A model generated the notes under the pieces. It saw nothing but the letters and a program-made list of their open reading frames with translations, ran no database searches and was not told the DNA's origin. Below, piece after piece: positions 61,201-64,000 of a stretch of DNA of 64,000 nucleotides; position 1 is the stretch's first letter, and each line of letters begins with the position of its first letter. The translations under genes and the position numbers were made by a program. The stretch covers positions 7,393,433-7,457,432 of the forward strand of contig CM057157.1 in assembly GCA_029962745.1 (NCBI GenBank), in the 5' to 3' direction. Origin of the DNA: Echinometra lucunter. Lineage: Eukaryota; Echinodermata; Echinoidea; Camarodonta; Echinometridae.

Positions 61201-64000
61201 TGTATGAGAAGGAGAGGCGTCTCAAGGAGGTCATGAAAGTGATGGGACTTAGCAACGGGGTGCACTGGCTGGCTTGGTTCATCGACAGCTTTCTGGTTAT
61301 GTTTACCAGCTGTGTGCTACTAGTATTGGTTTTGAAGGTGAGGATGATGATACAAATTTAAAGGTGATGTTAATGATGATGATGATTATGTGACTATGCT
61401 ATGATGATAAAGATGATCAGGTTTTTGAAAAATAGGAGAAAAGAGAAGGAGGAGTGTGATGGTGGTGATGGTGGTGGTGGTGGTGTGATGGTGGTGATGG
61501 TGATAGTGGTGATAGTGGTGGTGGTGGTGGTGGTGGTGGTGGTTGGTGGTGATGGAGTGTTGGTGATGATGATGATGATGATGATGATCATGATGATGAT
61601 AATGTTAATGGTGATGGTTGTGGTGGGGTAGTGCTTGTGCTGGTTGTGTCATGTTCAGCTGTGTGCTACTAGTATTAGTTTTAAATGTGAGAACAGTGGT
61701 GAATGTTAGGTGCTGGTTTGATGTTGGTGATGATGATGAGGGTGAGATTTGAGATGGTGTTTAACTTGAAATGATTGCATTGATGATAAGTTTGATAGTG
61801 CTAGTATTGATGATGTGGCTTTCATGCTGTCGATAATAGTGAAGAGCAGGACAATTATGACAATCATCATGATAGAGGTGATGATGTCCACTATGATGTC
61901 AGTGATGGTGATGATGATGGTTATGAAAGTGGTCATTTTGGTGATGGTGTTGATGGTAATGGTGATGAGAACAATTATAACTCTGGGGAGGAAAATAATG
62001 ATGATTATTGTGGTCTTAGTGTTCATGATAATTACTATCATTATAATGATTCATTAGAGTTAAAAGAAATTGCTGTTGTAACATCTTTTATAACTTGCAG
62101 AAGAAATAGAAGAGCACTTCGGAAATACTTTACCACACTGTTGAAGGTACCATGATATATTTTCTCATTGTATGTTTCAGCATGGAGGCATCATCACCTA
62201 TTCTGATGGTGGTATCCTGCTCCTCTTCCTGGTATCCTTCTGTGTCTCCACCATCATGCTATGTTTCCTCATCAGTGTGTTCTTCTCTAAGGCAAACCTC
62301 TCTGCTGCCTGTGGAGCGGTCATATTCTTTCTCACCTACGTTCCCTTCACCCTGGTCCTCACCTGGGATTCCTACCTCACCAGAGGAACCAAGTTTGGTG
62401 TGGTGAGTTTCAAGCATTCACATTTCATAGCTAACACTAGCTTTGATGAACCAGAGAAATTTATAATGGGCCTTTGATTTGAACATCACACTAATCACTT
62501 TTTTTTTACAATTATTATTATATTTTATTTTTTAGAGTAGAGTAGTTTATATTAGAAGGCAAATGTGAATTATGTTTTTGTCATCTTAAATTGACTGCAA
62601 ATCCAAGGAAAAAAGTACAAACAAATTTTAGATGAAAATAAGCTTACATTCAACATTACGGACAAACAGGATGGGGCTCTAATAATTGAAATATGTGACA
62701 TTTTCTGATGATGGATTGTTTTCATTAATGACTGTCACCAAAACTACAGCTATTGAGCTTAAAAGTAATTTAGCCATTTATAGTAATATATCATAATAGC
62801 TTGATTTGTTTAACCTTCTGATGGTATAGTCATAGAATAGTCAACATCCTGATTTGTATCTTGTCATAGTAGTTTCATCTGAAAATCAGAAATGGTAGTT
62901 TTTATTGCATAAAAAATAACGCACATGAAGATTTAGAGCTTGACATTTTGAATTCAAATGGAATGCCTTGATGGAAATTCTATTTGCAGAATCAAAATGG
63001 AAGTCATATATGATTGAGCTTTCAAAACTGGTAATGATCTTGGCACAGTGTTCTCTTCTACCAAGTAAAGTGTATCCTTCAACATGATTTTAAACTTAAT
63101 ATGATAATAGTGGAGTGAATGCAGTCATTCTGGAACACAGACTCCTGTTGCAAATCTGGGGAGCGTTTCATGAAGAGACTTGTCGGTAATTTTCACTAAT
63201 TTGCTCTCAGCCAATCAGATGTGAGGATTTTCAGTAGCTTATAACACTTGTCAGTGAAAATCACTGACAAAACTCTTCATGAAATGCTCCCCAGGTTTAT
63301 ATATGTCTTATTTATATTTCACAACCTGTTTTCTCCTTATCCTCCACAGTCCTTGCTGAACACCATTGCCTTCGGCTACGGCTCTGTCTACCTCTCATTG
63401 TACGAGGTCCAAGGGACAGGTGTCCAGTGGAACAACATTAACACCAGCCCATTGAATGGAGAACATGGGTTCACATTCATGCAGGTTCTAGCTATGATGT
63501 GGTTAGATGCATTCATTTATGGATTGCTTACTTGGTATATAGAGGCTGTCAAACCAGGTAAGGTCATTGTATCTTTCTAACAAATTAAAATTAGTGATCC
63601 GTATTCCATATTCAAATAGCAAGGCGTAAATCAGTATAATATTTTCCTCATTTTGCCATTTTGAAATTGCCTGACAACGCAATCTGGATCTCAAATCCGG
63701 ATTGCAGTCAAAGCAAAATCTAATGTTTCATACCTTTGTGTTTGTCAAGAAAAAATGCATCCCTGCAAAGATCATTAAATGAAATTGTGTTCTTCTTGCA
63801 TTGTCTTCAGAAGAAAGTCAAATCTTTGAATAAAAGATGTAGTTTTACTTAGGCTTATTCTTTTATTATGAAATATATCAAACTTTTTGTGTGTTGATTC
63901 TTATTCTTGTTGAACCTGCTCTATATATTATTGTTTGTCTTTGTCTTGTAGGCCAGTATGGTGTGCCCAGGCCATTGTACTTTCCATTCACTCATAGCTA
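19990..64000 (+). CDS. ABCA1-like: ABC transporter subfamily A (ABCA1/2/4/7 type), 5' half, 21 coding exons; runs off the right edge
   Basis: ABCA proteins are full transporters in the plasma or endosomal membrane that move phospholipids and sterols using ATP. The 21 exons listed separately join in frame at GT-AG junctions to 1024 codons. Order: cytosolic residues 1-22; TM1 about 28-44; extracellular domain 1 about 45-790; TM2 and TM3 about 798-864; TM4 and TM5 about 880-925; TM6 about 984-1006; then the family motif GQYGVPRP at the window edge. Diagnostic stretches are CHFSAKAMPSAG, YTPNTTATRK, the YWTPGPR block, VPYPCY and the EKERRLKEVMKVMGL coupling helix after TM2. Extracellular domain 1 has 14 N-glycosylation sequons. 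In human ABCA1 the GQYG motif lies near residue 845, so this domain is about 165 residues longer. LKEVMK.MGL..-VHW and TIM.CFL recall ABCA2, whereas the N-terminus and PATR-like motif recall ABCA1/4/7. Both nucleotide-binding domains lie outside the window, so activity cannot be judged. Confidence 0.93.
20220..20560. repeat. Possible retroposon tail in intron 1
   Basis: Starts 'ttcatttatttccacaact' and continues A-rich with 'aatacaaacaaaaaatatg' and 'ggagccaacaagaagacaatg'. A similar layout (TTTATT followed by AAACAAAAGAACAAATACAAAC) occurs at about 40400-40510. Both resemble 3' ends of non-LTR elements in reverse orientation. Weak support. Confidence 0.25.
20996..21033 (+). repeat. (ACATGT)n hexanucleotide repeat
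   Basis: Six perfect TACATG units in a row. ACATGT and TACATGTA occur singly or in short runs throughout the gene's introns, for example at about 24214, 24442, 33349 and 46990. Confidence 0.95.
21789..21922. mobile_element. Near-perfect hairpin MITE, GGGCTGCGTTTCACGAAACC ends
   Basis: A 134-bp palindrome whose left end GGGCTGCGTTTCACGAAACC is matched by GGTTTCGTGAAATGCAGCCC on the right. The complementarity continues through 'catcccattgaaac' to a small central loop. Confidence 0.85.
23378..23566. mobile_element. MITE with CAGGGAAAAAA ends and inner GGGGCT/AGCCCC repeats
   Basis: Left CAGGGAAAAAAT and right TTTTTTTCCCTG are inverted repeats. Inside are CGGGGCTAC, AGGGGCTC, AGGGCTC and a final hairpin GGGGGGCGAATTCGCCCCC. 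The copies at about 30040-30165 and 31170-31290 share the GGGGGC/GCCCCC hairpin style. Confidence 0.6.
24606..24884 (+). repeat. Direct duplication, copy 1
   Basis: About 270 bp, from 'gattgtcatattcatttct' to 'gcacatccaggt', is repeated with roughly 90% or better identity at 25064-25328. The copies lie 458 bp apart in intron 1. Confidence 0.9.
25064..25328 (+). repeat. Direct duplication, copy 2
   Basis: Second copy of the segment at 24606-24884. It is shorter by small deletions, for example missing one ACATGTACATG unit. Confidence 0.9.
25670..26075. mobile_element. Decayed relative of the TTAA-flanked MITE at 32918
   Basis: Shares 'ttgatgctgaaaat', 'aaaatccttaaattggcaatg', 'catttcagatac' and 'ttgccaatttgaag' in the same order with the intact element at 32918-33334. 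Its ends are degraded and it contains insertions. Confidence 0.65.
26199..26226. repeat. Poly-G tract
   Basis: About 24 consecutive G, probably unreliable in length. Confidence 0.95.
26585..26750. repeat. (TA)n microsatellite
   Basis: A long TA run with a few interruptions (ACACA, ACCCA, AATAA) bordering the palindrome that starts at 26751. Confidence 0.97.
26751..27233. mobile_element. Long palindrome: two 231-nt arms, 21-nt loop
   Basis: The left arm 26751-26981 and right arm 27003-27233 are equal in length and nearly perfect reverse complements. For example CATGAAGTACGCAATTACC at about 26960 faces GGTAATTGCGTACTTCATG at about 27006. It lies on the sense strand of intron 1, so the ABCA pre-mRNA would contain a hairpin of about 230 bp. 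Directly after the right arm comes CTGATGAAGGCCTAGAGCCG followed by AAAG, a motif seen near the ends of some retroelements. Confidence 0.85.
27613..27706 (+). CDS. ABCA1-like: ABCA coding exon 2 (TM1)
   Basis: Acceptor TTTCAG, donor GTAAGT, 94 nt, phase 0 to 1. Encodes IRILIELLWPLVIFIILAAV, the first transmembrane helix, then RRDEPPEFKHE, leading into the conserved His-Glu-Cys at the start of the extracellular domain. The 94-nt length and phase match the equivalent exon of vertebrate ABCA genes as I recall them. Intron 2 (27707-29827) repeats AGCTCTGTTCACA-like words about six times (27741-28025). Confidence 0.92.
29312..29811. other. Assembly gap, 500 N
   Basis: Exactly 500 N, a conventional placeholder, so the true size is unknown. 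It ends 16 nt before exon 3, so the polypyrimidine tract is only partly visible. No exon seems to be missing, because exon 2 (ending in phase 1) joins exon 3 directly in frame. Confidence 0.98.
29828..29969 (+). CDS. ABCA1-like: ABCA coding exon 3
   Basis: Acceptor TGTCTGCAG, donor GTAAGA, 142 nt, phase 1 to 2. Encodes CHFSAKAMPSAGMVPFLQSL and continues MCDTLNSCRQDELES to NDFSQAK. The C-H-F-x-x-K-A-M-P-S-A-G block is a strong ABCA1/4/7 signature at the base of extracellular domain 1. The cysteines probably form disulfides. Confidence 0.93.
30040..30165. mobile_element. Short hairpin element, GGGGGCG/CGCCCCC repeats
   Basis: Contains GGGGGCGGCGGGCGATTCGCC, then 'ggcctccgtcag' facing 'gttaacgagggcgatttt' and a final 'aaaatcgcccccgtca'. 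It is related in style to 31170-31290 and 23378-23566. Confidence 0.45.
31170..31290. mobile_element. Short hairpin element with AGCCTCCGT/ACGGGGGCT stem
   Basis: AAAAAGAGCCTCCGT faces ACGGGGGCTCTTTTTT across an 11-nt loop, flanked by two copies of AAAAAGATCCCCCGT. It is probably a MITE related to 30040-30165. Confidence 0.45.
32918..33334. mobile_element. TTAA-flanked MITE with CCCATTC(A/G)TGACAG ends (piggyBac-like)
   Basis: The 417-bp element reads TTAA-CCCATTCATGACAG on the left and CTGTCACGAATGGG-TTAA on the right. A TTAA target duplication next to 5'-CCC termini is the hallmark of piggyBac-type transposons. There is no transposase frame, so it is non-autonomous. An older relative lies at 25670-26075. 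Confidence 0.7.
34196..35052 (+). repeat. Eight tandem copies of the exon 4 acceptor and exon start (101-bp period)
   Basis: Exon-like starts lie at 34231, 34369, 34469, 34577, 34681, 34782, 34883 and 34984; the last is the functional exon. Each unit is about 31 nt of intron ('ttactcttgaaacttttgt' to 'tctgcag') plus about 70 nt of exon, up to 'gatgatgtggagaag'. The last five spacings are 101-104 bp. The acceptor AG is kept in units 1, 2, 4, 6, 7 and 8 and mutated to AA in 3 and 5. No unit but the last has a downstream donor. Because 101 is not a multiple of three, reading from unit 7 into unit 8 meets TGA at 34995-34997. Confidence 0.93.
34984..35165 (+). CDS. ABCA1-like: ABCA coding exon 4
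   Basis: Acceptor TATTCTGCAG, donor GTAATT, 182 nt, phase 2 to 1. Encodes LSILIEDIEKILGNKTFVDD, then VEKILIQLGDLERQGDWWNT and GNDWWDKLQGQVNIGGPSLP. It corresponds to the ABCA1 stretch after VVGNFNKS but is longer (about 119 nt in ABCA1 as I recall). One sequon (NKT). It is preceded by seven partial copies of its own 5' end, of which four retain an AG acceptor besides the first. I choose the last copy because only it continues into coding sequence with a donor. Confidence 0.9.
35409..35432. repeat. Poly-C tract
   Basis: A run of about 22 C, possibly of unreliable length. Confidence 0.9.
35900..36268. mobile_element. Foldback element made of internal palindromes
   Basis: Ends TATGGTGGCCCTGAAGTACG and its reverse complement (CGAGCATACTTCAGGGCCACCATA side) bound 369 bp. 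The inside is a mosaic of GTCGTGAATTTCACGAC-type palindromes and GGGATGCAAAGTT/AACTTTGCATCCC words in both directions. The lack of stop codons makes overlapping frames open on both strands; these are artefacts of the repeat. It lies in intron 4 of the ABCA gene. Confidence 0.85.
37900..37982. repeat. (ATC)n microsatellite
   Basis: About 25 ATC triplets with two ACC variants, in a long pyrimidine-rich stretch (37750-38190) of intron 4. Confidence 0.95.
38370..38494 (+). CDS. ABCA1-like: ABCA coding exon 5 (module copy 1, part a)
   Basis: Acceptor TTTTCAG, donor GTAAGT, 125 nt, phase 1 to 0. Encodes LSSLSGLIDDPDAVRRYLKS, then NIGLSPDVVDAILNSRPSPAE. It equals ABCA1's LQDFLVDNETF...LPKSTVDKML segment and is clearly homologous to exon 8, which has the same length and phase. 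Intron 5 that follows (38495-47142) is 8.6 kb. Confidence 0.9.
39986..40336. mobile_element. Probable MITE with CGTCACACCT/AGGTGTGAC ends
   Basis: CCGTCACACCT on the left and AGGTGTGACC on the right are inverted repeats about 350 bp apart. The interior has higher CG content than the intron around it. Internal structure is not resolved. Confidence 0.45.
41131..41313. mobile_element. MITE with ATTGGGG(C/T)GTTG... ends
   Basis: TATTGGGGCGTTGGAAGAAAG with the following TTGCAATTGATTGCAA faces TTGCAATTGATTGCAA and CTTTCTTGCAACACCCCATTA. The inside has two CCAATCA(A/G)AAT words in direct order. Confidence 0.8.
41360..41534. mobile_element. MITE, GGGCCCTGTTTCAT family (copy 2)
   Basis: Starts GGGCCCTGTTTCATAAAACT and ends AGTTTTATGAAACGGGGCCC-like sequence. 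The interior is shared with copy 1 at 6178 (AACTTGTTATCA, CTCTCAGCCAATCA). It has an insert with an ACATG-rich stretch. Confidence 0.85.
43077..43186. mobile_element. 110-bp hairpin element
   Basis: GTCGCATTCACACCAACGAA with the following ACCGACTCC faces GGAGTCGGTTTCGTTGGTGTGAC-type sequence; the arms are about 38 nt. The loop holds 'aatggtatgtcattgaaaa'. Confidence 0.8.
44500..44770. repeat. GA-rich simple sequence
   Basis: GAGA and GACA tracts interrupted by short unique pieces, inside intron 5. Confidence 0.85.
47143..47337 (+). CDS. ABCA1-like: ABCA coding exon 6 (module copy 1, part b)
   Basis: Acceptor GCATGTAG, donor GTAAGT, 195 nt, phase 0 to 0. Encodes LLALTDPSLLALACEFGTLG, then DLFGIEDPELRAKTNDELCA and LNQQQYAEIAQELLSH. 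It equals the ABCA1 segment with SLCNG...ELCGLPREKL. The two cysteines sit as in exon 9, its paralogue. An ~82-bp stretch beginning at its donor is duplicated directly downstream (47338-47421 and 47422-47505). Confidence 0.9.
47338..47505 (+). repeat. ~83-bp tandem duplication at the exon 6 donor
   Basis: The first copy starts at the donor itself (GTAAGTCACAGGCATAGCCA) and the second reads GTGAGTCACAAGCATAGCCA. Both continue 'ggagtccttg' and 'catggttgatggggtcagg'. The second copy keeps a GTGAGT donor-like start but has no exon sequence before it. Confidence 0.85.
47947..47977 (+). CDS. ABCA1-like: ABCA coding exon 7 (31-nt micro-exon)
   Basis: Acceptor TATATACAG, donor GTAAGA, 31 nt, phase 0 to 1. 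Encodes AGSTSNSTSS plus a split glycine, a Ser/Thr-rich linker with one sequon between the two module copies. It is required for frame: exon 6 ends in phase 0, whereas exon 8 starts in phase 1. Confidence 0.75.
48839..48963 (+). CDS. ABCA1-like: ABCA coding exon 8 (module copy 2, part a)
   Basis: Acceptor TTTGTAG, donor GTAAGT, 125 nt, phase 1 to 0. Encodes SVTLADILTDPAAFEELLKN, then DLGINPNVTDELINTPINPRE. It is homologous to exon 5 along its whole length (L..ILxDPxA...LKxxxGIxPxVxDxxxN). One sequon (NVT). Partial copies of its 3' end follow in the intron. Confidence 0.9.
48964..49525 (+). repeat. Partial tandem copies of the exon 8 end, separated by (GATA)n
   Basis: The exon end plus donor and intron start recur at 49101-49139 (followed by GTAAGT at 49140) and at 49301-49324 (followed by GTGAGT). 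Two weaker remnants lie near 49400-49460 and 49488-49522. The first copy still reads DNELINTPFNPRK in frame. The copies alternate with (GATA)n at about 49020-49094, 49190-49240 and 49255-49296, which suggests expansion by slippage or unequal exchange. Confidence 0.88.
51378..51390. repeat. Short (TA)n run in intron 8
   Basis: A short ATATATATATAT stretch. The rest of intron 8 (48964-52030) beyond the exon copies is ordinary AT-rich sequence, with C/T-rich tracts near 50275-50400. Confidence 0.7.
52031..52228 (+). CDS. ABCA1-like: ABCA coding exon 9 (module copy 2, part b)
   Basis: Acceptor CTCTTTCAG, donor GTGAGT, 198 nt, phase 0 to 0. Encodes LQLLLQGNGMHDTVCNKTAL, then GQIIEPQDPSDLDDISRVLC and NLTSSQLDEFSKDLWQSID. 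It is homologous to exon 6: the C...(L/I).IxDPxxL...LC.L...Q pattern aligns. Two sequons (NKT, NLT). Confidence 0.9.
52837..52899 (+). CDS. ABCA1-like: ABCA coding exon 10
   Basis: Acceptor CTTCAG, donor GTGAGA, 63 nt, phase 0 to 0. Encodes ARNNTDVPSNIYDDIRQIMQ plus Glu, with one sequon. It is short but in frame with both neighbours and in the right order for extracellular domain 1. Confidence 0.8.
53328..53580 (+). CDS. ABCA1-like: ABCA coding exon 11 (with Pro/Glu/Gly-rich insert)
   Basis: Acceptor TGTGTAG, donor GTAGGT, 253 nt, phase 0 to 1. Encodes IRELESFKNLTTEIEDILRS, then a conserved LICG (ABCA1 IVCG). A low-complexity stretch follows, from about residue 447 to 470, with PGGPGEPVEPIEPMEPGDLP. 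Such a PEP-rich segment is probably a flexible linker or an exposed loop. Two sequons. Confidence 0.88.
54057..54223 (+). CDS. ABCA1-like: ABCA coding exon 12
   Basis: Acceptor TATCAG, donor GTAGGT, 167 nt, phase 1 to 0. Encodes SSIPGTERCPWLVDILQSGS, then a helix ending IQGYIFYTPNTTATRKIMKE. The (I/L)xYTPxTxATRxxMxE motif is a hallmark of extracellular domain 1 in the ABCA1 group. Confidence 0.92.
55093..55170 (+). CDS. ABCA1-like: ABCA coding exon 13
   Basis: Acceptor TTTACAG, donor GTAAGT, 78 nt, phase 0 to 0. Encodes ADEIFNSLRDMKDLAEKWLE and VSPCIR. It matches ABCA1 [20 protein letters not shown] in position and pattern. Confidence 0.88.
55535..55798 (+). CDS. ABCA1-like: ABCA coding exon 14
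   Basis: Acceptor AAACAG, donor GTGAGT, 264 nt, phase 0 to 0. Encodes AFVENQDLRTMASCLNRSSP, then a proline-rich region (PPNLPTIVPPV) and NNTQDILDLLDAMDSLSNTT. Four sequons. It is longer than the ABCA1 counterpart because of the Pro-rich insert. The large intron 14 that follows carries the DR1/DR4 repeat element. Confidence 0.9.
55973..57543. mobile_element. 1.57-kb element with GTCTCGCCCACC ends, 11-bp and 157-bp internal tandem repeats
   Basis: The left end ATTGTCTCGCCCACCGG is inverted on the right as CCACGGGTGGGCGAGACACAAT. Inside are an 11-bp array (GTCGTCCGTCC, 56022-56133) and then about six regular copies plus two degenerate copies of a 157-bp unit (56134-57470). Regular units carry the perfect DR1 AGGTCAAAGGTCA at 56249, 56406, 56563, 56720, 56877 and 57034. 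The last two units, at 57198 and 57415, read AGGTGAAAGGTCA. The exact length of the tandem array may be collapsed or expanded in the assembly. There is no coding capacity. Confidence 0.85.
56249..57046 (+). promoter_or_regulatory. Array of nuclear-receptor half-sites (DR1 and DR4) within the intron 14 element
   Basis: Each regular 157-bp unit has four direct AGGTCA half-sites separated by 7, 1 and 4 nt. The middle pair is a perfect DR1 and the last pair a DR4 (spacer TTTC, TTTT or TTAC). DR1 suits HNF4, RXR and PPAR-type receptors, and DR4 suits LXR- or TR-type heterodimers. Function is inferred from sequence only; the unit belongs to a dispersed repeat. Confidence 0.4.
58145..58238 (+). CDS. 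ABCA1-like: ABCA coding exon 15
   Basis: Acceptor TATCTATAG, donor GTAAGT, 94 nt, phase 0 to 1. Encodes CFELDRFRPYENEMDLVEDA, then KVHIENYTFWAG. It matches ABCA1 CVNLNKLEP...LLDERKFWAG. One sequon (NYT). Confidence 0.92.
58816..58933 (+). CDS. ABCA1-like: ABCA coding exon 16
   Basis: Acceptor TATTCAG, donor GTGAGT, 118 nt, phase 1 to 2. Encodes IVFTNMDPDPESSYIPPLLD, then YKIRMDSAFSESTTRLMDA. The YKIRMD motif is shared with ABCA1 and marks the conserved lower part of extracellular domain 1. Confidence 0.93.
59388..59564 (+). CDS. ABCA1-like: ABCA coding exon 17
   Basis: Acceptor TTTTCAG, donor GTAAGT, 177 nt, phase 2 to 2. Encodes YWTPGPRKGIRDRKYFESGF, then IFIQDILEQAIIKVMTG and the MYIKQVPYPCYISDL end. 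These are among the most conserved ABCA sequences, just before TM2. A (AAG)n run lies about 30 nt upstream of the acceptor. Confidence 0.95.
59585..59690. repeat. Probable LINE 3'-end fragment
   Basis: AATAATAATAGTGGTG followed by 'ctagagcacacaccatccaa' and 'ggatgctcatggcgct' resembles the conserved 3' ends of CR1/L2-like non-LTR elements (cgccttt...aaggcgct). Recognised from memory of the family only. Confidence 0.3.
60400..60690. repeat. Inverted-repeat element with AAAGTGGGTACC ends
   Basis: AAAAGTGGGTACC at about 60408 faces GGTACCCACTTT at about 60509. CG-rich 'gcgcattgc' and 'gcgcgcatt' words lie between. A further GGGTACCCCCTTT at about 60677 suggests a larger repeat. Confidence 0.5.
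61115..61337 (+). CDS. ABCA1-like: ABCA coding exon 18 (TM2, coupling helix, TM3)
   Basis: Acceptor TACTCCAG, donor GTGAGG, 223 nt, phase 2 to 0. Encodes FVQSLSGVLPLFMIISWIFS, then the cytosolic EKERRLKEVMKVMGLSN and VHWLAWFIDSF into TM3. The EKE.RLKE.M..MGL block is diagnostic of the ABCA family and transmits ATP-driven movement to the membrane helices. The VHW variant is ABCA2-like. Confidence 0.96.
61440..61650 (+). repeat. (GGT)n / (GAT)n simple sequence
   Basis: GGTGATGGTGGT-type tracts and a (GATGAT)n run, directly between exon 18 and its partial copy. More GATGAT-rich sequence continues to about 62050. Confidence 0.9.
61656..61686 (+). pseudogene. Partial duplicate of the exon 18 end, with donor-like site
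   Basis: CAGCTGTGTGCTACTAGTAT and the following 11 nt copy the last 31 nt of exon 18 with four changes, then GTGAGA as a donor-like start. No acceptor accompanies it, so it is not a usable exon. It arose by tandem duplication across the GAT/GGT repeats. Confidence 0.85.
62181..62402 (+). CDS. ABCA1-like: ABCA coding exon 19 (TM4, TM5)
   Basis: Acceptor ATGTTTCAG, donor GTGAGT, 222 nt, phase 0 to 0. Encodes HGGIITYSDGGILLLFLVSF, then STIMLCFLISVFFSKANLSA and ACGAVIFFLTYVPF. The FSKANL(S/A)AACG(G/A) motif is conserved in ABCA proteins. It is ABCA2-like at TIM-CFL. Confidence 0.95.
63156..63294. mobile_element. MITE with CTGGGGAGCGTTTCATGAAG ends
   Basis: CTGGGGAGCGTTTCATGAAG is mirrored by CTTCATGAAATGCTCCCCAG. 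The centre TTTGCTCTCAGCCAATCA and TTTTCAGTAGCTTATAAC is nearly the same as in the GGGCCCTGTTTCAT family (6178, 41360), although the termini differ. Confidence 0.85.
63350..63557 (+). CDS. ABCA1-like: ABCA coding exon 20 (TM6)
   Basis: Acceptor CCTCCACAG, donor GTAAGG, 208 nt, phase 0 to 1. Encodes SLLNTIAFGYGSVYLSLYEV, QGTGVQWNNINTSPL and TM6 ending GLLTWYIEAVKPG. The LTWYIEAV.PG motif is characteristic of the family before the first nucleotide-binding domain. Confidence 0.95.
63952..64000 (+). CDS. ABCA1-like: ABCA coding exon 21 (partial, cut by window edge)
   Basis: Acceptor TCTTGTAG at 63944-63951, phase 1. Encodes GQYGVPRPLYFPFTHS and two bases of the next codon, matching the ABCA1 sequence GQYGIPRPWYFP that leads to the first nucleotide-binding domain. 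The exon continues beyond the window. Confidence 0.93.

Overview
This window reads as animal genomic DNA, most likely an echinoderm and probably a sea urchin. The reasons are split genes with GT-AG introns, AT-rich introns full of microsatellites, many short foldback and MITE-type elements, a strong excess of the hexamer ACATGT, and two deuterostome-type protein families. The species is an inference. A run of 500 N (29312-29811) marks an assembly gap.

Layout. (1) 1-2254: intergenic, with a 72-bp tandem duplication and a MITE. (2) 2255-3082, minus strand: an intronless 275-residue Tctex1-domain dynein light chain of the DYNLT4/DYNLT5 type. It has a PP1-docking-like motif, three R-K-[I/M]-S motifs, and an RFX X-box-like site about 80 bp upstream of its ATG. 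(3) About 3.2-17.4 kb: gene-poor DNA dominated by repeats: foldback elements, a pair of about 0.7-kb element copies sharing a CAGTGGCGTA-type terminus, degenerate 'aagtgcccctttt' arrays, a cluster of four tRNA-like SINE units, an 18-bp minisatellite and many poly-G/poly-C tracts. (4) About 17.5 kb to the right edge, plus strand: the 5' part of one large ABC transporter gene of subfamily A (ABCA1/2/4/7 type). I place 21 coding exons between 19990 and 64000. They give 1024 codons in one continuous reading frame: N-terminal cytosolic segment, TM1, large extracellular domain 1 and TM2-TM6. The first nucleotide-binding domain and the whole second half lie beyond the window.

The main unusual observations are in the ABCA gene. 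Extracellular domain 1 is about 165 residues longer than in human ABCA1, partly because a two-exon module (125 nt + about 195 nt) is present twice. Several exon boundaries have been partly duplicated in tandem into the neighbouring intron: the start of exon 4 in eight copies with a 101-bp period, the end of exon 8 in at least three, and the end of exon 18 in two. Intron 14 carries a 1.57-kb repeat element whose 157-bp units each contain nuclear-receptor half-sites in DR1 and DR4 spacing, in a gene family whose vertebrate member ABCA1 is controlled by LXR/RXR through a DR4 site. Intron 1 holds a palindrome with two 231-nt arms that would be transcribed as a long hairpin. No prokaryotic features, rRNA genes, functional tRNA genes or CRISPR arrays are seen.
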